Below, one piece after another: positions 1-11,289 of a DNA stretch of 64,000 nucleotides. The stretch is from NCBI GenBank assembly GCA_026770025.1, contig JAMXDE010000015.1, forward strand, positions 186,001-250,000. The letters are read 5' to 3'. Source of the DNA: Craspedostauros australis (lineage: Eukaryota; Bacillariophyta; Bacillariophyceae; Mastogloiales; Achnanthaceae). A model generated the notes under the pieces. The model saw only the letters and a list, made by a program, of their open reading frames with translations. It was not told the origin of the DNA and ran no database searches. A program made the translations under genes and the position numbers. Numbering within the stretch: position 1 is the stretch's first letter; every line of letters begins with the position of its first letter.

Positions 1-645
1 CGGCGATCTGTGTTGCTCCTCGTCCATCTCGGCTTCTATATTGACCGAGTGGTTGCGAGGCAGCTCCATTCTTGCAGGGTAGGTAGGAAGCTCTCATTGC
101 TTCCTCAATTGCATCTCATTGAGCTCCATCAGCTGTCTCGCCCTTATGGCACAGTCTGCTGAATCCGATGCATCCGAGAGCGTGGCCTGCTGTGTCCGAA
201 TCTCTTCTCTTGCGTACAGCTCGCTCTCGTACTCCAACACAGCCATGAAGGTCTCCATGCCTTCCTTGACTTCATGGTCCCATGACCATGGACAGTTCTT
301 CCAATGCGCGTGTTCCGAGCGCCTCCTTGCTTCAGCAATACGTGTAGTGTCTGTACTTGCCTCAGCTGCGGTCTCCACTCTGCTGGTGGACTCGCGGTGG
401 TGCTCGATTCGATCATCATCATCGTCTTGATATCGTTGTTCGTGTGGGGGTTACCATGCCGATCTTGGCGTTCATTGGCAAGGAGCATCATGCTCCAGAG
501 CGGCTTGCTCTCCTCTCTCTTCACACAGGGGACCATTACTCGCGATGGTCTTGAGTGTAGATGGTGGTCATGTTGATGATGGTGATGTTGGCTAGTGTTG
601 GTGGTGGTGGAAACGTTGGATTTCAATCATAAACGTTTCGAAACG
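1..645 (-). pseudogene. 5' internal end of a family-2-like copia element, cut by window edge
   Basis: Read on the minus strand, this stretch starts next to the LTR at 646-1565 with the palindrome CGTTTCGAAACG. It continues with a leader similar to that of the intact family-2 element (24769 onward), including a shared opening MKSNVS and a His-rich stretch. The coding part is broken: the leader frame changes, and a separate 94-residue frame (378 to 94) rich in Glu, Ala and Arg ends at a stop. I do not recognise a Gag domain in it. It is a diverged or decayed element whose remainder lies outside the window to the left. Confidence 0.6.
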
Positions 646-1565
646 TGTTGGAAATCCGGGGTACCCCAGTCTCTAGTAGTAGTATCTGGTTACCTATTCA
701 TGTTATTGCATTGTTGGAACTGTGAGTACAACATCTTCATCACTTTCAATTCCATTTGCCAAAGCATACATAATCCACAGTAGCACATAGTCTTGCCCTT
801 GCTCATGCAGTGCTGTCCTCCTGCTTCATCATGTCATGCAGCATGTACTCCATGTACATCTCATCTTGTAGTATTGATGCATCTCATCATGCATCTCAGA
901 TATTCCATCTCCTGCCCTCTACCAATAGTTTCGTCAGCATAGACATCATTGATTCACAGGCGTTACCGACTCGTTTCACTCAGTCGGATCATCATCTTCG
1001 TGTTTTCACAAAACACAAGAGACACAACTGTTCTCACGGTTGAACCGTTGTTCTCACGATTTCTCACACGATTGCTCGTGTTGAGGCATCCATCCCTTAT
1101 CACATTCTCACACGATTTCTCGTGTTGAGGCAGCCATCCCTTATCACATTCCTTTCGCTGGTTCGTTACCAGCCATCATCCATTATCACCTGAGGGTTCT
1201 CTCGCGATCCTTTTTGCACTTCGTGGTAATGGGATATTTCGACTCCTTGGTTCTTTGTCCGGCATGACATAAGGGCTGCAGTGATGTGTGTCTTCATGCT
1301 GGTCACGAACACAACATCGCTGCCCCTTGTGACATGCAATAGTGTATTGGATGTTTGCATTACCCTTCACAGTCATCACCATTCAATCCACACTTGTCAT
1401 TCGCCATTCGTCTCAGGACAGCCTTCGCCTCATCATGTACCTCACATTTTGATGCTCATAATGTCACATCGGGAGGTGCGGTAATTTAGTGTTTCACAAC
1501 ACTTGACTCCAAATACTCCTGGGAGGTGCGGCAATCACGTGTTTCATAACACCCGATTCCTGACA
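646..1565 (-). mobile_element. LTR (family 2-like), 920 bp, 5' LTR of the minus-strand element
   Basis: On the minus strand it starts TGTCAGGAATCGGG and ends GGATTTCCAACA, the same termini as the family-2 LTRs at 23992 and 30598 and the solo LTRs at 9878 and 35430. It is longer than those (777-829 bp), partly because a block of about 46 bp containing CTCGTGTTGAGGCA is tandemly duplicated at about 1060-1151. The opposite LTR and second target duplication are outside the window. Confidence 0.85.
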
Positions 1566-3747
1566 AGTGGTTAATTGTTGTACTTGCTTGGTGTGGAACA
1601 GAACGGACATGTCTCACGCAAGAACAACTCGTTTGTTGCCATGAGGATGATGGACGTCGTTGCTTCGTTGATGTTGTGTATGCAGGCATGTTTCCGCACA
1701 AGACAGACACATGTGCGTTGTTGTGGCAAACAGTCACGTCGCCATGAAGTCCAGTCGACAACGTGCGACGTTGGTGGGACCAGCGTGCACACCAAGCTGA
1801 TCAACATCCGACGTCAGTATGCAATCAGCAGACAAATATCATACATCAGTATGATGTATGTATGACATGTTACATCCGTTATTGACATTTTTGCAAGGAG
1901 TAAGGCTAATCACACCAATTTAGACACCCCCTGTAGAGATAACTATAATATTAATGGGAACAAAAGCGCCACTACGTGATAGGGGAGGCCTCCTTTGGTC
2001 ATTCTATGTGTCTAGTTGCAAACTAATCATACTCAGTGACTGCAGAGGGGGGTGGCAAGTTGCGCCTTCGAAAAGTGGAAAACCCTGCCACCGCAATGTC
2101 ATACTTCACCTTCACTTCAGTCAAACATCGGTCAAACATTGATCGGACGTCAGATGACGTAGGTTGGTTGTTGAGATGACATGATCCGACGGAGGTACGA
2201 CTTTGGTCGGATGTTGCAACGACATCGTCTTCCCCACGCAGTGTGTTGGAAAGGCGCGGCACACTGACATTCCACACGTCCAAGAAACACGAAGCAGCAG
2301 ACAGCCATTCTCCAACAACGCGTGCATGAACTTGACACTGGCTCGATGGTAACGGACAGAAGTGGTGGTCGCTGTGCGAACTTCTGTCGGCGAAGAATGA
2401 CCGTCTTTCTGTACATTGACGTACTAAGTTGGAATTTTGTTCGCAGATGTACGACCACGAGACATTTGTCATGGTCACAACAGGTGCTTGTGACAACAAT
2501 TGTTTCCATTGCGCGTATCTCCGCTATCATCAATGCCCACACATAATGATCATCAGCAAGGAACAGATTTAGTGACGAACATGTTTGTTCGGCACTACAA
2601 CGTGGTGCGCTTGTTTTGCCTGTTACGTGTGATGTGGTGTGTGTTAGCAACAAGACCTGTTCAGACGCCTTTCCCGTGCGGCCATGTAGTCGTGCAATCT
2701 CACATCGGCAATGTCGAAGCCACAGGGAATCTACGAACATGTAGTGTGCCTATGAACCAGCGACCTCCACGAACTGTTGCGACCACAGCCAATGATTGCG
2801 CCAGACAAAAGGGGTATCGGGATAGAGTGGAACCCGCTGTGCTTCGCGTATCTTGTGATTTGGAAGACAATTCATCACCAGGCGATCGCATGCAGCAAGG
2901 GTATTGCATGTCTGTCACAACACCCCTTCTCCATTGTATGTAGTATGGAGAGTCTGGTCTCTCGTCCGCGTGGCAACAAAGAGAAAACGTGCAGAGAATA
3001 TCCGCGACAAACATCCGAAATAGCTCACTTGTCAAATGTCAGAGAGTGAAAGCAGCTCAAGGTGTTCCATATGTGTAGTAGCTTCAATACCATGGTCAAT
3101 GCTGACCGATTCGGGTGGTGCCTTACATGTCCAGCATTCGAAGATAGAACTCTGATTGCAAACATCTTCAATGCTATCGATACCATGATTCACAAAGATG
3201 TCTCGATTACTTGTTTTCGACGAATAGCCAACCTTGAAGCAGGCATCTCACAATCATTGGCCTATGTGTTATTCCACTCAACGATGTCAACTGGTGCAAG
3301 AAGTGTGAATGTAGCAATGAGAAGGAGGCCATCGATGTTCTTTGCCATCCAGCACACTCAAAAATGAGAAGTTAAGGTGATTTTACGGTGGAGGAACATG
3401 CGATTGAAGTATGCTTTTAACGTGGAACAGTGCAGTCAAGTGCGTGCCTAAGTATGATGTACACCTTCGTGCTAATCGAATTCGGGACTGCGTTTTCAGA
3501 AGTCTAACTTTGGGTAGACTTCAGGTCGACATTGGTCGTCTGTCGTGCATACGTCAGGTTCTTGAGCATACCGAAGTTTTCGGTGTGATTTCCAACTATA
3601 CGGCAACCTCCAAGGAAAACAAGAATGTGAGACCGGTCACACAAAACCGAAAACAATGGTATCACAAAACATGCTAAAAAATGACAAGAAGATGATATTA
3701 CATTGAAATGAATCTATACACTATTTCAGTGAATGGCCACCTATCAA
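1566..3747. other. Stretch with no supported gene
   Basis: Several short frames exist on both strands (the longest is 196 codons), but they overlap each other, are rich in Cys, His and Arg as expected of non-coding DNA, and show no recognisable motif. A short inverted repeat lies at about 1845-1865. Nothing here is annotated with confidence. Confidence 0.5.
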
Positions 3748-4812
3748 TGTGGATGCTATTGTGGAGCTTGGACATGGACGGCATGCTTCAATCGAAGTGG
3801 ATGTGGTTGTTGATGTGATGCTGTTGGAGAGCATGGACATGGACGGCATGCTTGGATCGAAGTGGATGTGGCTGTCGATGTGATGCTGTTGGAGAGCATG
3901 AACATGAACGGCATGGTTGGATCGAAGTGGATGTGGTTGTCGATGCGATGCTGTTGGAGAGCATGGACATGGACGGCATGATTGGATCGAAGTGGATGTG
4001 GTTGTCGATGCGATGCTGTTGGAGAGCATGGACATGGACGGCATGATTGGATCGAAGTGGATGTGGTTGTCGATGCGATGCTGTTGGAGAGCATGGACAT
4101 GGACGGCATGATTGGATCGAAGTGGATGTGGTTGTCGATGCGATGCTGTTGGAGAGCATGGACATGGACGGCATGATTGGATCGAAGTGGATGTGGTTGT
4201 CGATGCGATGCTGTTGGAGAGCATGGACATGGACGGCATGATTGGATCGATGCGACTGTGGTTGCCGATGCGATGCTGTTGGAGAGCATGGACATGGACG
4301 GCATGATTGGATCGATGCGACTGTGGTTGCCGATGCGATGCTGTTGGAGAGCATGGACATGGACGGCATGCTTCAATCGAAGTGGTTGTCGATGCGATGC
4401 TGTTGGAGAGCATGGACATGGACGGCATGATTGGATCGATGCGACTGTGGTTGTCAATGCGATGCTGTTGGAGAGCATGGACATGGACGGCATGCTTGGA
4501 TCGATGCGGCTGTAGCTGTGGATGTGATGCTGTCGTGGAGCATGGACTCGGACGGCATGCTTCAATTGCAGTGGTTGCGGTTGTGGATGTGATGCTGTCG
4601 TGGAGCATGGACTCGGACGGCATGCTTCAGTTGCAGTGGCTGCAGCTGTGGATGTGATGCTGTTGGCGAGCATGGACTCGGACGGCATGCTTCAATCACA
4701 GTGGCTGTAGCTGTGGATGTGATGCTGTCGTGGAGCATGGAGTCGGACGGCATGCTTCAATCGATTTGGATGTGGATGTGATGCTGTCGTGGAGCATGGA
4801 CACGGACTGCAT
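3748..4812. repeat. Minisatellite, 65-bp unit, about 16 copies
   Basis: Head-to-tail copies contain the core GGAGAGCATGGACATGGACG. The inner copies at 3904-4240 are almost identical, and copies diverge toward both ends, as expected of unequal exchange. Because 65 is not a multiple of three and the unit lacks minus-strand stops, all three minus frames stay open for 193-310 codons. The apparent Ser/His/Pro-rich proteins are therefore not evidence of a gene. Confidence 0.9.
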
Positions 4813-4849
4813 CCGTCACTCTGTGGGGTTGGCTTCTCGTCTGCATGTG

Positions 4850-5337
4850 GATGTGATGATGAGGGGCTGGGGTTTTCAGTTTGGTTTTGTGCTGTTGATG
4901 TTGATGTTGTCATTGTCTTTGCTGTTGTGGTCACTGTCATTGTCGCTTTCATTTTCACTTTCGTCGTCGCTGTCGTCGTCGCTTTCGTCGTTGCTGTGCT
5001 GACGGCTTTTCGTCTTCTGCCCATCCTGTTGCCATGATGTGCAATGGACATGAACAATGACGCAAGCTCACTCCAAACAAGCCAAGTTTCTTGTTCTTGG
5101 CCATCCAAAACCGATGACTTTCATTGCCGCAGAAACCGACACAACTGTCCAACCCAGAACCTGGATACCACGAACTGTCGTTGCAGACATCAAAACGACT
5201 ATTTTTACATAATGGAGTGATTTCGCAGTTTTTTCCAACGCCTCGATGAAATTTGTTTGAAATCGAGTGTAACATGTGGAAGACGTCTCATGCTGCTTGA
5301 AATCGATCAAAACACGACCGAGGTCGACGCCGAGCAC
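4850..5337 (-). pseudogene. Possible gene remnant with acidic Ser-rich tail
   Basis: On the minus strand a frame opens with MLGVDLGRVLIDFK, which superficially resembles a HAD-like hydrolase start. It runs 89 codons to a TGA. The same frame then continues with a Ser/Asp/Glu-rich stretch encoded at about 4920-5010, a composition often seen in real protein tails. Either a stop or frame break has destroyed the gene, or a short intron spans the TGA (GTGAGC and CAACAG are nearby). Family assignment is a guess. The tail runs into the adjacent minisatellite. Confidence 0.2.
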
Positions 5338-6038
5338 AACCAGAGGAGAGGAATCGGAACCACCTCATCTACACGTGGAGGAGGGACGTCCTCCCGCATC
5401 TGTCAGTCTGAACGTCGACTTGCACGTAGACGTAGCAAAGCAACCATGAAGGCAACTGTACTAAAGTAACATAGTAGAAATATATGCATTCCTATTACCA
5501 TTATCGATCTTCCACATGCATAGGAGACGTATAGACCAGCTAGTGTCGAAGGAGAGGCATTGGTGTATTATTCGTGCTCACATCAAGTGCTGCATGAGTG
5601 CGCTGCAATTTTGGCACTAGTCTGTAAAGCACAGGAACCAGAAGTAAATTTGCGGTTGCAACGTCCGTATGTATCGCGTAACGCAAAAACCGTGTTGTTT
5701 CCACGCAGTGGGGTGTCATGTTTGCGTTGGGGTCTGTTTTTTTGTGATTTTGACCCCCTCTGAGGGGCCGGAATTCTGCCTTTAAAGGCAGGCCTGCCTT
5801 TGAAGGAAGAATTGGGGCCCTCTGACCCCTCCGATCTTCCTTTGAAGGAAGGTGCACTAGGAAAGCTTCCTTCAAAGGAAGGAAAAAACTCACCATGGAT
5901 ATGGTGACGAAGGCATGCACGTATGGATGTATGTATGTAGGTACTAGTATGTATGTATGTAGGTACTAGTATGTATGTGTATATGGTCGGTCATCACGCC
6001 TTCACACATTCCCATTCGGTTCTGCATCATGCTTCTCC
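5338..6038. other. Intergenic stretch with clustered palindromes and GTAT repeats
   Basis: No supported gene. 5757-5886 holds a run of short near-palindromes (GCCTTTAAAGGC and several variants of TTCCTTTGAAGGAA). 5925-5980 holds a (GTAT)-rich repeat with two copies of GTAGGTACTAGTATGTATG. The part next to 6039 would be the 3' flank of the minus-strand NTPase gene. Confidence 0.6.
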
Positions 6039-9000
6039 TCAGCTTTTGTCTGTCTTGCTTCTCTTGCGGCCTCGAGTTGATCCATCTCCTGCCGATTTTC
6101 TTTTTTGGTCCAGCTCCCCGCCCCTTCCCCGGAATGCCTCGAGGCCGTCCAGATAATCCCGCAACCAAGGACACTTGCTCTTTATCCAAGCGGCTATATC
6201 CTCCGCATCCTCCAAAGACTGAGGGTTGGTGATACGGTTCGCTTTCTCGTTGGTCTTCCGACTTCGCCGGCGACAATCATCGAGCTTGTTCATCGATTCA
6301 CCCAGCAGTGGACTCTTATCGGTGGGAAAGCCTACGTAGAAAGATGTTCCGTCGGCCGCCTCTCCGGAGTACTTTTTCTTCAGATAGAGTTTGTCTTCCC
6401 TGCTTGCAACGCAGTACAGTCGATTCGAGCCAAATGTGATGCTAAGGAGGCTGTCGTAGACCCTGTCTCTGTTCTTGCGGATGTTCTCGTATTTGATTGT
6501 GCTGGAATCAAAATAATCTTTGGCTTGGATGCAGACCGTGAAGAATCCCACTTCCCATCTCGAGGAATTACTTGCGCTGTTTGTGGTCTTCTTCACGCCA
6601 GCAGTGGAAACGTATCCATCCGCGAGGTTGCTCGATCCCTCCGCCACAGTTGTGAGTGATGGACAGAAATTCTGTTTGGTTGGATTGAATTGGGGCGCTT
6701 CTGTCTTTCTGATCGTTTTCTCAAGATGACCGCATGCCTCCCTCATCTTGAAAAGCCCATCTGTTAGGACAATGTCCATGTCGAACGATGGAACCAAGGT
6801 CTCAAACTTGGAAGCATCGAAACCCTTGGCTTTCTCCCATTTCGAGATCAGTTTACGACGCCTGCTGCCAAAGTCTGGATCGACTTGCTTTGTTTTCAAC
6901 TTGTCCCAACGGTTCTTCCGCATGCGAGTCTTCTGGGCTTCGAGTCGTTTGTTTACTTCCTTGTTCATCCACTTGTTGACCTGAGCTTCGGTCATGGATT
7001 CAAAGTTTTTGGGCTTTGTTGGTATGGTCGGTTCGTTGACGTTCATTTCAGACTGCTGATAGTACATTCCATCCATCGCGAGCTCAGACTCATCAGAAAC
7101 AGGAATCACACCTTTCAGCGCGTCCCATGCCATTGTCACGTGGTCTATCTTGTCACCAAGGACTCCGTCGGACAACTTGAGCTTCAATCCGAGGGTATCC
7201 TTGAAGATGGATTGGATGCATTTCCTGTGCTTGAATGAGACGGTCTTGGCTGCAGTGATGGCAGCACCAATGATCTGCGTTGACAACGCCTCGTAGGCAA
7301 ACGGCGTTGTTCCAAGAAAGCCAACACCACCTTTCAGCCTGATTCCGCCCTCCAAAAGCCACACACAGAACAGTTGAATTGCCTCATCCACTATGTATGG
7401 CTTCTCCAGTTCCTCTTGATCCTTGAACTCTGGATCGACTTTGTTCTTGCCGTCGTCACCCACAATAATGTTGTCGAAGATCTTGAAAGGCACGGGTGTC
7501 ACCAGTCCGTACTCCGTGACGAGATCTTGCATGATGTTGATGTCGTTGTCTCCGAACTTCTCGAAGTTGATTCCATAGTCGAGTGCCATCGCGTGTTTCC
7601 TTGCTAGGTCGATGTCCAAGGGCACTTTGAATGTTGTTTGATACAGAAGAATGGCAAGCGTCCGTGCCACTGCCAGAGCTCGTTTGCTGCCAAGTTCGTC
7701 AAAATTGCTTGGTTCCCACAGTTCTGACATGCCATTGCTTCTCGCGAATTTATCAAACACCAAAGACACCAACTCCATCTCATCATTCGGCTTGCCGAAC
7801 TTCAACACCGACTCTGCCAGCTGGTTGACCAAGATCGAGGCCATCCTTGCATTGTGTGATACAATGACGCTCAGGAATGGCGTCTCCATTATCTCCTTGT
7901 AGGAGGGGAGCTTGTGCCTTTTCCAGGTTCCTTTGTGGTATTCCTTGCGGAGGGCTTCGTACACTTCCTTGGGATCCTTTTGGGCGCTGGGGATAAGACA
8001 GACGAAATTGTTGCTTTGAGAACCGACAGTCCCACCGTACATCCCAGTACCTGCAATAGAGAAGACCACCTCGATGGCTGACAGGGTGTCGAATACTGGG
8101 AGCTCGCCATCACCCGGGCTGGCTTCTGCCTTCTTGCTTCCAATGGCCTTGTTCATGATGTAGTGACCGAGGTCTCTTCCAAGGTGTCTATAGTTTCTGA
8201 TGATCTCTTTCGCGAAATTGGGACACTTCCGTGCTTCATCGATGGCAAGCACTATACGAATCATGTTGTCCTTCACCTTCGGGTGTGCATCGTCTCCAGT
8301 CGAGTCGCTCATGCGTTCCTTCTTCTTCTTCTTCTTCTTCTTCTTGAGTGTATCCAACCGCTGCCGCACCGTGTTTACGATCGTTGATAGCACCACACCG
8401 TCACGTGTGAAGAAAGCATTCACCCATTCCTTCAAGTAAGCTCGGCACTGCTCCGTTCGAGCATCGTTTGGATCCGCCGCCGCTATGTCACCGTCTGCTT
8501 CATGCATCAGAGTGATGACAGCATGTCTTGACTCTGAGCTTGTTGCCAGCTCGACTGTCTTTCCTGTACCGCTGCCGGAGAAGAAGACACGGACTACGCT
8601 GGTGTGTGCAGCTTTGTCATTTTGGGTGACATGAACTCTTGGGGGGATTCTAGATTCGCTGCCCATGTGTCGAAACTTGCAATCGCCGATGTAATATACT
8701 CTTCTCCTCCCACCACACTGTATGCTCCGAAGAGAATGCTTTGTGTGTTCGGTTCGAGCGTTGAAGAGCTTCTCCAGGCTGCTCTGTACCGATTGGCGGA
8801 GATCCACGTTTGGGTCATCGAGTCCACCGAGGCCCTTGATCAAGTTCCATGCGTATGCTGTGTTGCTCTGATTGCCACCGTTGCCGAGCCATTTGGCCAG
8901 GACGTTGTCTTCTTGAGACTCGGCGTAGTCCTCACACAGCGTATGTACTTCCCCCTCCAATTTGCGCTTTTTTGCAACCAGATTGATGATCTTCTGTCGG

Positions 9001-9278
9001 AAGGTCATCGTTCTGTTGAGCCAATCAACCTCCCATGCGCTCCTCTTCTCGTCTGTTAGTTCCGCCTTTTGATTCATTCCCATCCTCTCCATGATGACGC
9101 TTTCGTCGGGCTTCGGCAACGTCTTCAGCATCTTCATGATGCGTTCGTCGTCATCCTTGAGGGTCCAGAAGAGGTAGTTCTTGAAGACAGAATCGCAGAT
9201 CGTCTCAACGAGCGGCGCGTTACCACCGAGATCGCCGGCCCGACCGGGAACTTCAGCCATATCAAAGCGAGGGCGCAA
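6039..9278 (-). CDS. Crinkler/RHS-type P-loop NTPase with nuclease-like C-terminus
   Basis: One open frame of 1079 codons. A Walker A motif GSGTGKT lies at about residues 234-240 and a Walker B-like IRIVLAIDEA at about 338-348, the NTPase pair of Crinkler (CRN) and trypanosome RHS proteins. Near residue 917 the segment VCIQAKDYF resembles the (D/E/Q)xK strand of a restriction-endonuclease-like fold, the usual C-terminal partner in this class. The last 25 residues are Lys/Arg-rich and look like a nuclear localisation signal. Known members are thought to come from transposons and in pathogens serve as secreted effectors. Here I see neither a signal peptide nor the LFLAK header, so a secreted role is unsupported. 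A (TTC)n tract at about 8316-8345 encodes a run of about ten lysines that may vary in length. The class call is from motif order only. Confidence 0.7.
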   Translation of the reverse strand: MRPRFDMAEVPGRAGDLGGNAPLVETICDSVFKNYLFWTLKDDDERIMKMLKTLPKPDESVIMERMGMNQKAELTDEKRSAWEVDWLNRTMTFRQKIINLVAKKRKLEGEVHTLCEDYAESQEDNVLAKWLGNGGNQSNTAYAWNLIKGLGGLDDPNVDLRQSVQSSLEKLFNARTEHTKHSLRSIQCGGRRRVYYIGDCKFRHMGSESRIPPRVHVTQNDKAAHTSVVRVFFSGSGTGKTVELATSSESRHAVITLMHEADGDIAAADPNDARTEQCRAYLKEWVNAFFTRDGVVLSTIVNTVRQRLDTLKKKKKKKKKERMSDSTGDDAHPKVKDNMIRIVLAIDEARKCPNFAKEIIRNYRHLGRDLGHYIMNKAIGSKKAEASPGDGELPVFDTLSAIEVVFSIAGTGMYGGTVGSQSNNFVCLIPSAQKDPKEVYEALRKEYHKGTWKRHKLPSYKEIMETPFLSVIVSHNARMASILVNQLAESVLKFGKPNDEMELVSLVFDKFARSNGMSELWEPSNFDELGSKRALAVARTLAILLYQTTFKVPLDIDLARKHAMALDYGINFEKFGDNDINIMQDLVTEYGLVTPVPFKIFDNIIVGDDGKNKVDPEFKDQEELEKPYIVDEAIQLFCVWLLEGGIRLKGGVGFLGTTPFAYEALSTQIIGAAITAAKTVSFKHRKCIQSIFKDTLGLKLKLSDGVLGDKIDHVTMAWDALKGVIPVSDESELAMDGMYYQQSEMNVNEPTIPTKPKNFESMTEAQVNKWMNKEVNKRLEAQKTRMRKNRWDKLKTKQVDPDFGSRRRKLISKWEKAKGFDASKFETLVPSFDMDIVLTDGLFKMREACGHLEKTIRKTEAPQFNPTKQNFCPSLTTVAEGSSNLADGYVSTAGVKKTTNSASNSSRWEVGFFTVCIQAKDYFDSSTIKYENIRKNRDRVYDSLLSITFGSNRLYCVASREDKLYLKKKYSGEAADGTSFYVGFPTDKSPLLGESMNKLDDCRRRSRKTNEKANRITNPQSLEDAEDIAAWIKSKCPWLRDYLDGLEAFRGRGGELDQKRKSAGDGSTRGRKRSKTDKS

Positions 9279-9877
9279 GCGTTGATTCTTGGCTTTGGTG
9301 TGAGTGTACGTGCGGGCTTGACGTACCGCTCCAATCTGGTTACTTGAGAGGTACTCCTGTGGTCTGAAGCTTGGGTCGGGCAGAGATAGTGTGGATGCTA
9401 AGGTTACTGGGTGGGGTGGAGTTGATGGTGATGGTGATGGTGATGGTGTCAGCGCTTTGTGCGATCGTACGGTGTGGCACAGCAGATCGATGATTGGGTT
9501 GTGTGCCTGTGATGGTGTCGCAAGCCATTCAAATGGGGGTCCGCTGCTGTTGTGTGTGGGATGTTTGTGGCGTCCAAGATCACAGCAACATGGCGGCCTT
9601 CGTTCTGACGCTTTCGTTGTGATTCGGAAACGTTGGCGCCCGAAGTCTGCGTGCGTGGTTTGGCTCGATTGACGACGTCACGTTTGGCAAAACTCCTGCA
9701 CTTTGCTCGACATGACAGAATTCTCGTGTTCGACACGTTCGTGGCCAGCGCTCATTCTCTCGTATCGACGGACAGGCGCGAACAGGTTATTGGCGCCGAC
9801 CACTTGGATTCTGACGATCTCCATTGATTCGCACAATGTTGTCGTACGAGCTCGTGTCGCGTAGACGAAAACACGAT
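9279..9877. other. Upstream flank of the NTPase gene, no further gene seen
   Basis: This is the putative promoter side of the minus-strand gene ending at 9278. It contains a short (GGTGAT)n run at about 9424-9450 and the dispersed repeat annotated at 9650-9795. No TATA box or other promoter element stands out. Confidence 0.5.
9650..9795. repeat. Dispersed repeat, copy 1 of 2
   Basis: This stretch is closely similar, in the same orientation, to 33545-33688. Shared blocks include CGTGGTTTGGCTCGAT, GACGACGTCACGTTTG and TATCGACGGACAGGCGCGAA. Similarity ends abruptly on the right after AACAGGTTAT. It is an unclassified interspersed repeat or the edge of one. Confidence 0.75.
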
Positions 9878-10706
9878 TGTCAGGAATCGGGTGTTCTGAA
9901 ACACCATATTGCCGCACCTCCCAAGAGTAAGGAGCCGAACGTCGGGATATTCTACATTACCGCAACTCCCACGTTTGATCATTGTGACACAGAAAAATGT
10001 GAGCTGCACGTTTCATGCGGTGGAGAACGACACGTGCCGAATGCGAACCATGCCCTGACGTTCATGACTCCAATGCAGGAATGCGAATCACACGTGTATG
10101 TCGCAGGGGGCGGGGATGTTGGAATCGTGACCAACATCACGATACGAGCGACTACGGCCCCCATGTCGCAACCAATGAGAAAAGAGTACTGGAGGAAGGT
10201 CAACATCACGAAGTGTGAGATGGCCTGTGAACGAACCTGGCATGAGGAACTTCCAGGAAGCCGGTGAAGTGATCGGCGAAGAAACAGAGAGAAACGATCG
10301 GAGTCGACCGGAGTTGATCGGAGATGATCGGAGATGTTTGATGATCAAGGAGCTGGACGACTCCCCAACCAAGGCGTTCCCGCAACGCATGAGATATCGT
10401 GATCTGATCGAATGAGCCGATCTGTGTCATGCCTACGACTCGTTGATGTCTACGGCATCGAAACTATCAGCGGAGGACATCGTGCTAATGTGCACGAACA
10501 TGGGGTACTCGGTGGTGCATGCATGTCTATGATGAATTTGCGATGAATGCAAGATGGATGCCTGCTAGACCAACAGAGGGACCCGCGGCGATCTCAGGAG
10601 GAGATTGGACTTTGCAATTGAGAGCCATGAAGAGCTCACAGTTCAGAGAAGTAGATTCTAACAAACGATTAGTTCTCTACTATCACACCACCCCGGATTT
10701 CCAACA
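9878..10706 (+). mobile_element. Solo LTR, family 2-like, 829 bp
   Basis: It begins TGTCAGGAATCGGGTG and ends GGATTTCCAACA, matching the termini of the family-2 copia LTRs. It is flanked by perfect 6-bp target duplications CACGAT at 9872-9877 and 10707-10712. No internal copia sequence is attached, so this is a solo LTR left by recombination between the two LTRs of a former full element. Confidence 0.9.
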
Positions 10707-10712
10707 CACGAT

Positions 10713-11289
10713 TGGCAGTACACGTTTGGGACCACGCAATTGCTCGCGGTTTGATTCCCTCCGACACGTCAATCAACAAAAACACAAAACTTCGATTTCA
10801 TCGTCTCCTCACTGCACCCTCATCCGCTTCCGTAGCGGTGGACGATGGACGGGGACATACATGTTCCCGCTCTTTCTCAAGTTCACCTTCGTGTTCATGT
10901 TCCTGTCCTCTCTGCAAAACACGATACTATCTGCATACGGGAGCACCAATACCAAGTGCGATTCCATTGAGTATGATACCATTCATAATTGTTGTTGACT
11001 GCTTTGTCATCATGAATGTAATCATTTCTCCATCAACCCCTTGTGGTGGCGACATGACGAGGAGGACACTGCCGTCGTGAGCAATCAATCATCTCCAAGG
11101 CACTGCCCACCCATGCACCGCACCATCTGACGAGCACTGAGCTTTGGTAATGTTGACAGCGCTGCAGACTGCAAAATGGACTCCATCGCAATCTGCGACA
11201 GAGCAAACGCCACCGAGAAGACCAACGCAAAGACCAATGCCAACAGCCACACTCGTATGTACAGAGCAAACAAGTTAGACAGGCACACA
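10713..11289. other. Intergenic stretch, nothing recognised
   Basis: Lies between the solo LTR and the nested copia complex. Short frames on both strands carry no motif and have no codon pattern I trust. Confidence 0.5.

Noticed and set aside
2150-2740. Minus-strand frame of 196 codons
   Set aside because: Overlaps other frames on both strands, is Cys/Arg-rich without any motif, and has no supporting context.
3721-4688. Three long minus frames with Ser/His/Pro repeats
   Set aside because: All come from the 65-bp minisatellite, and their frames rotate through each unit, so no single protein is favoured.
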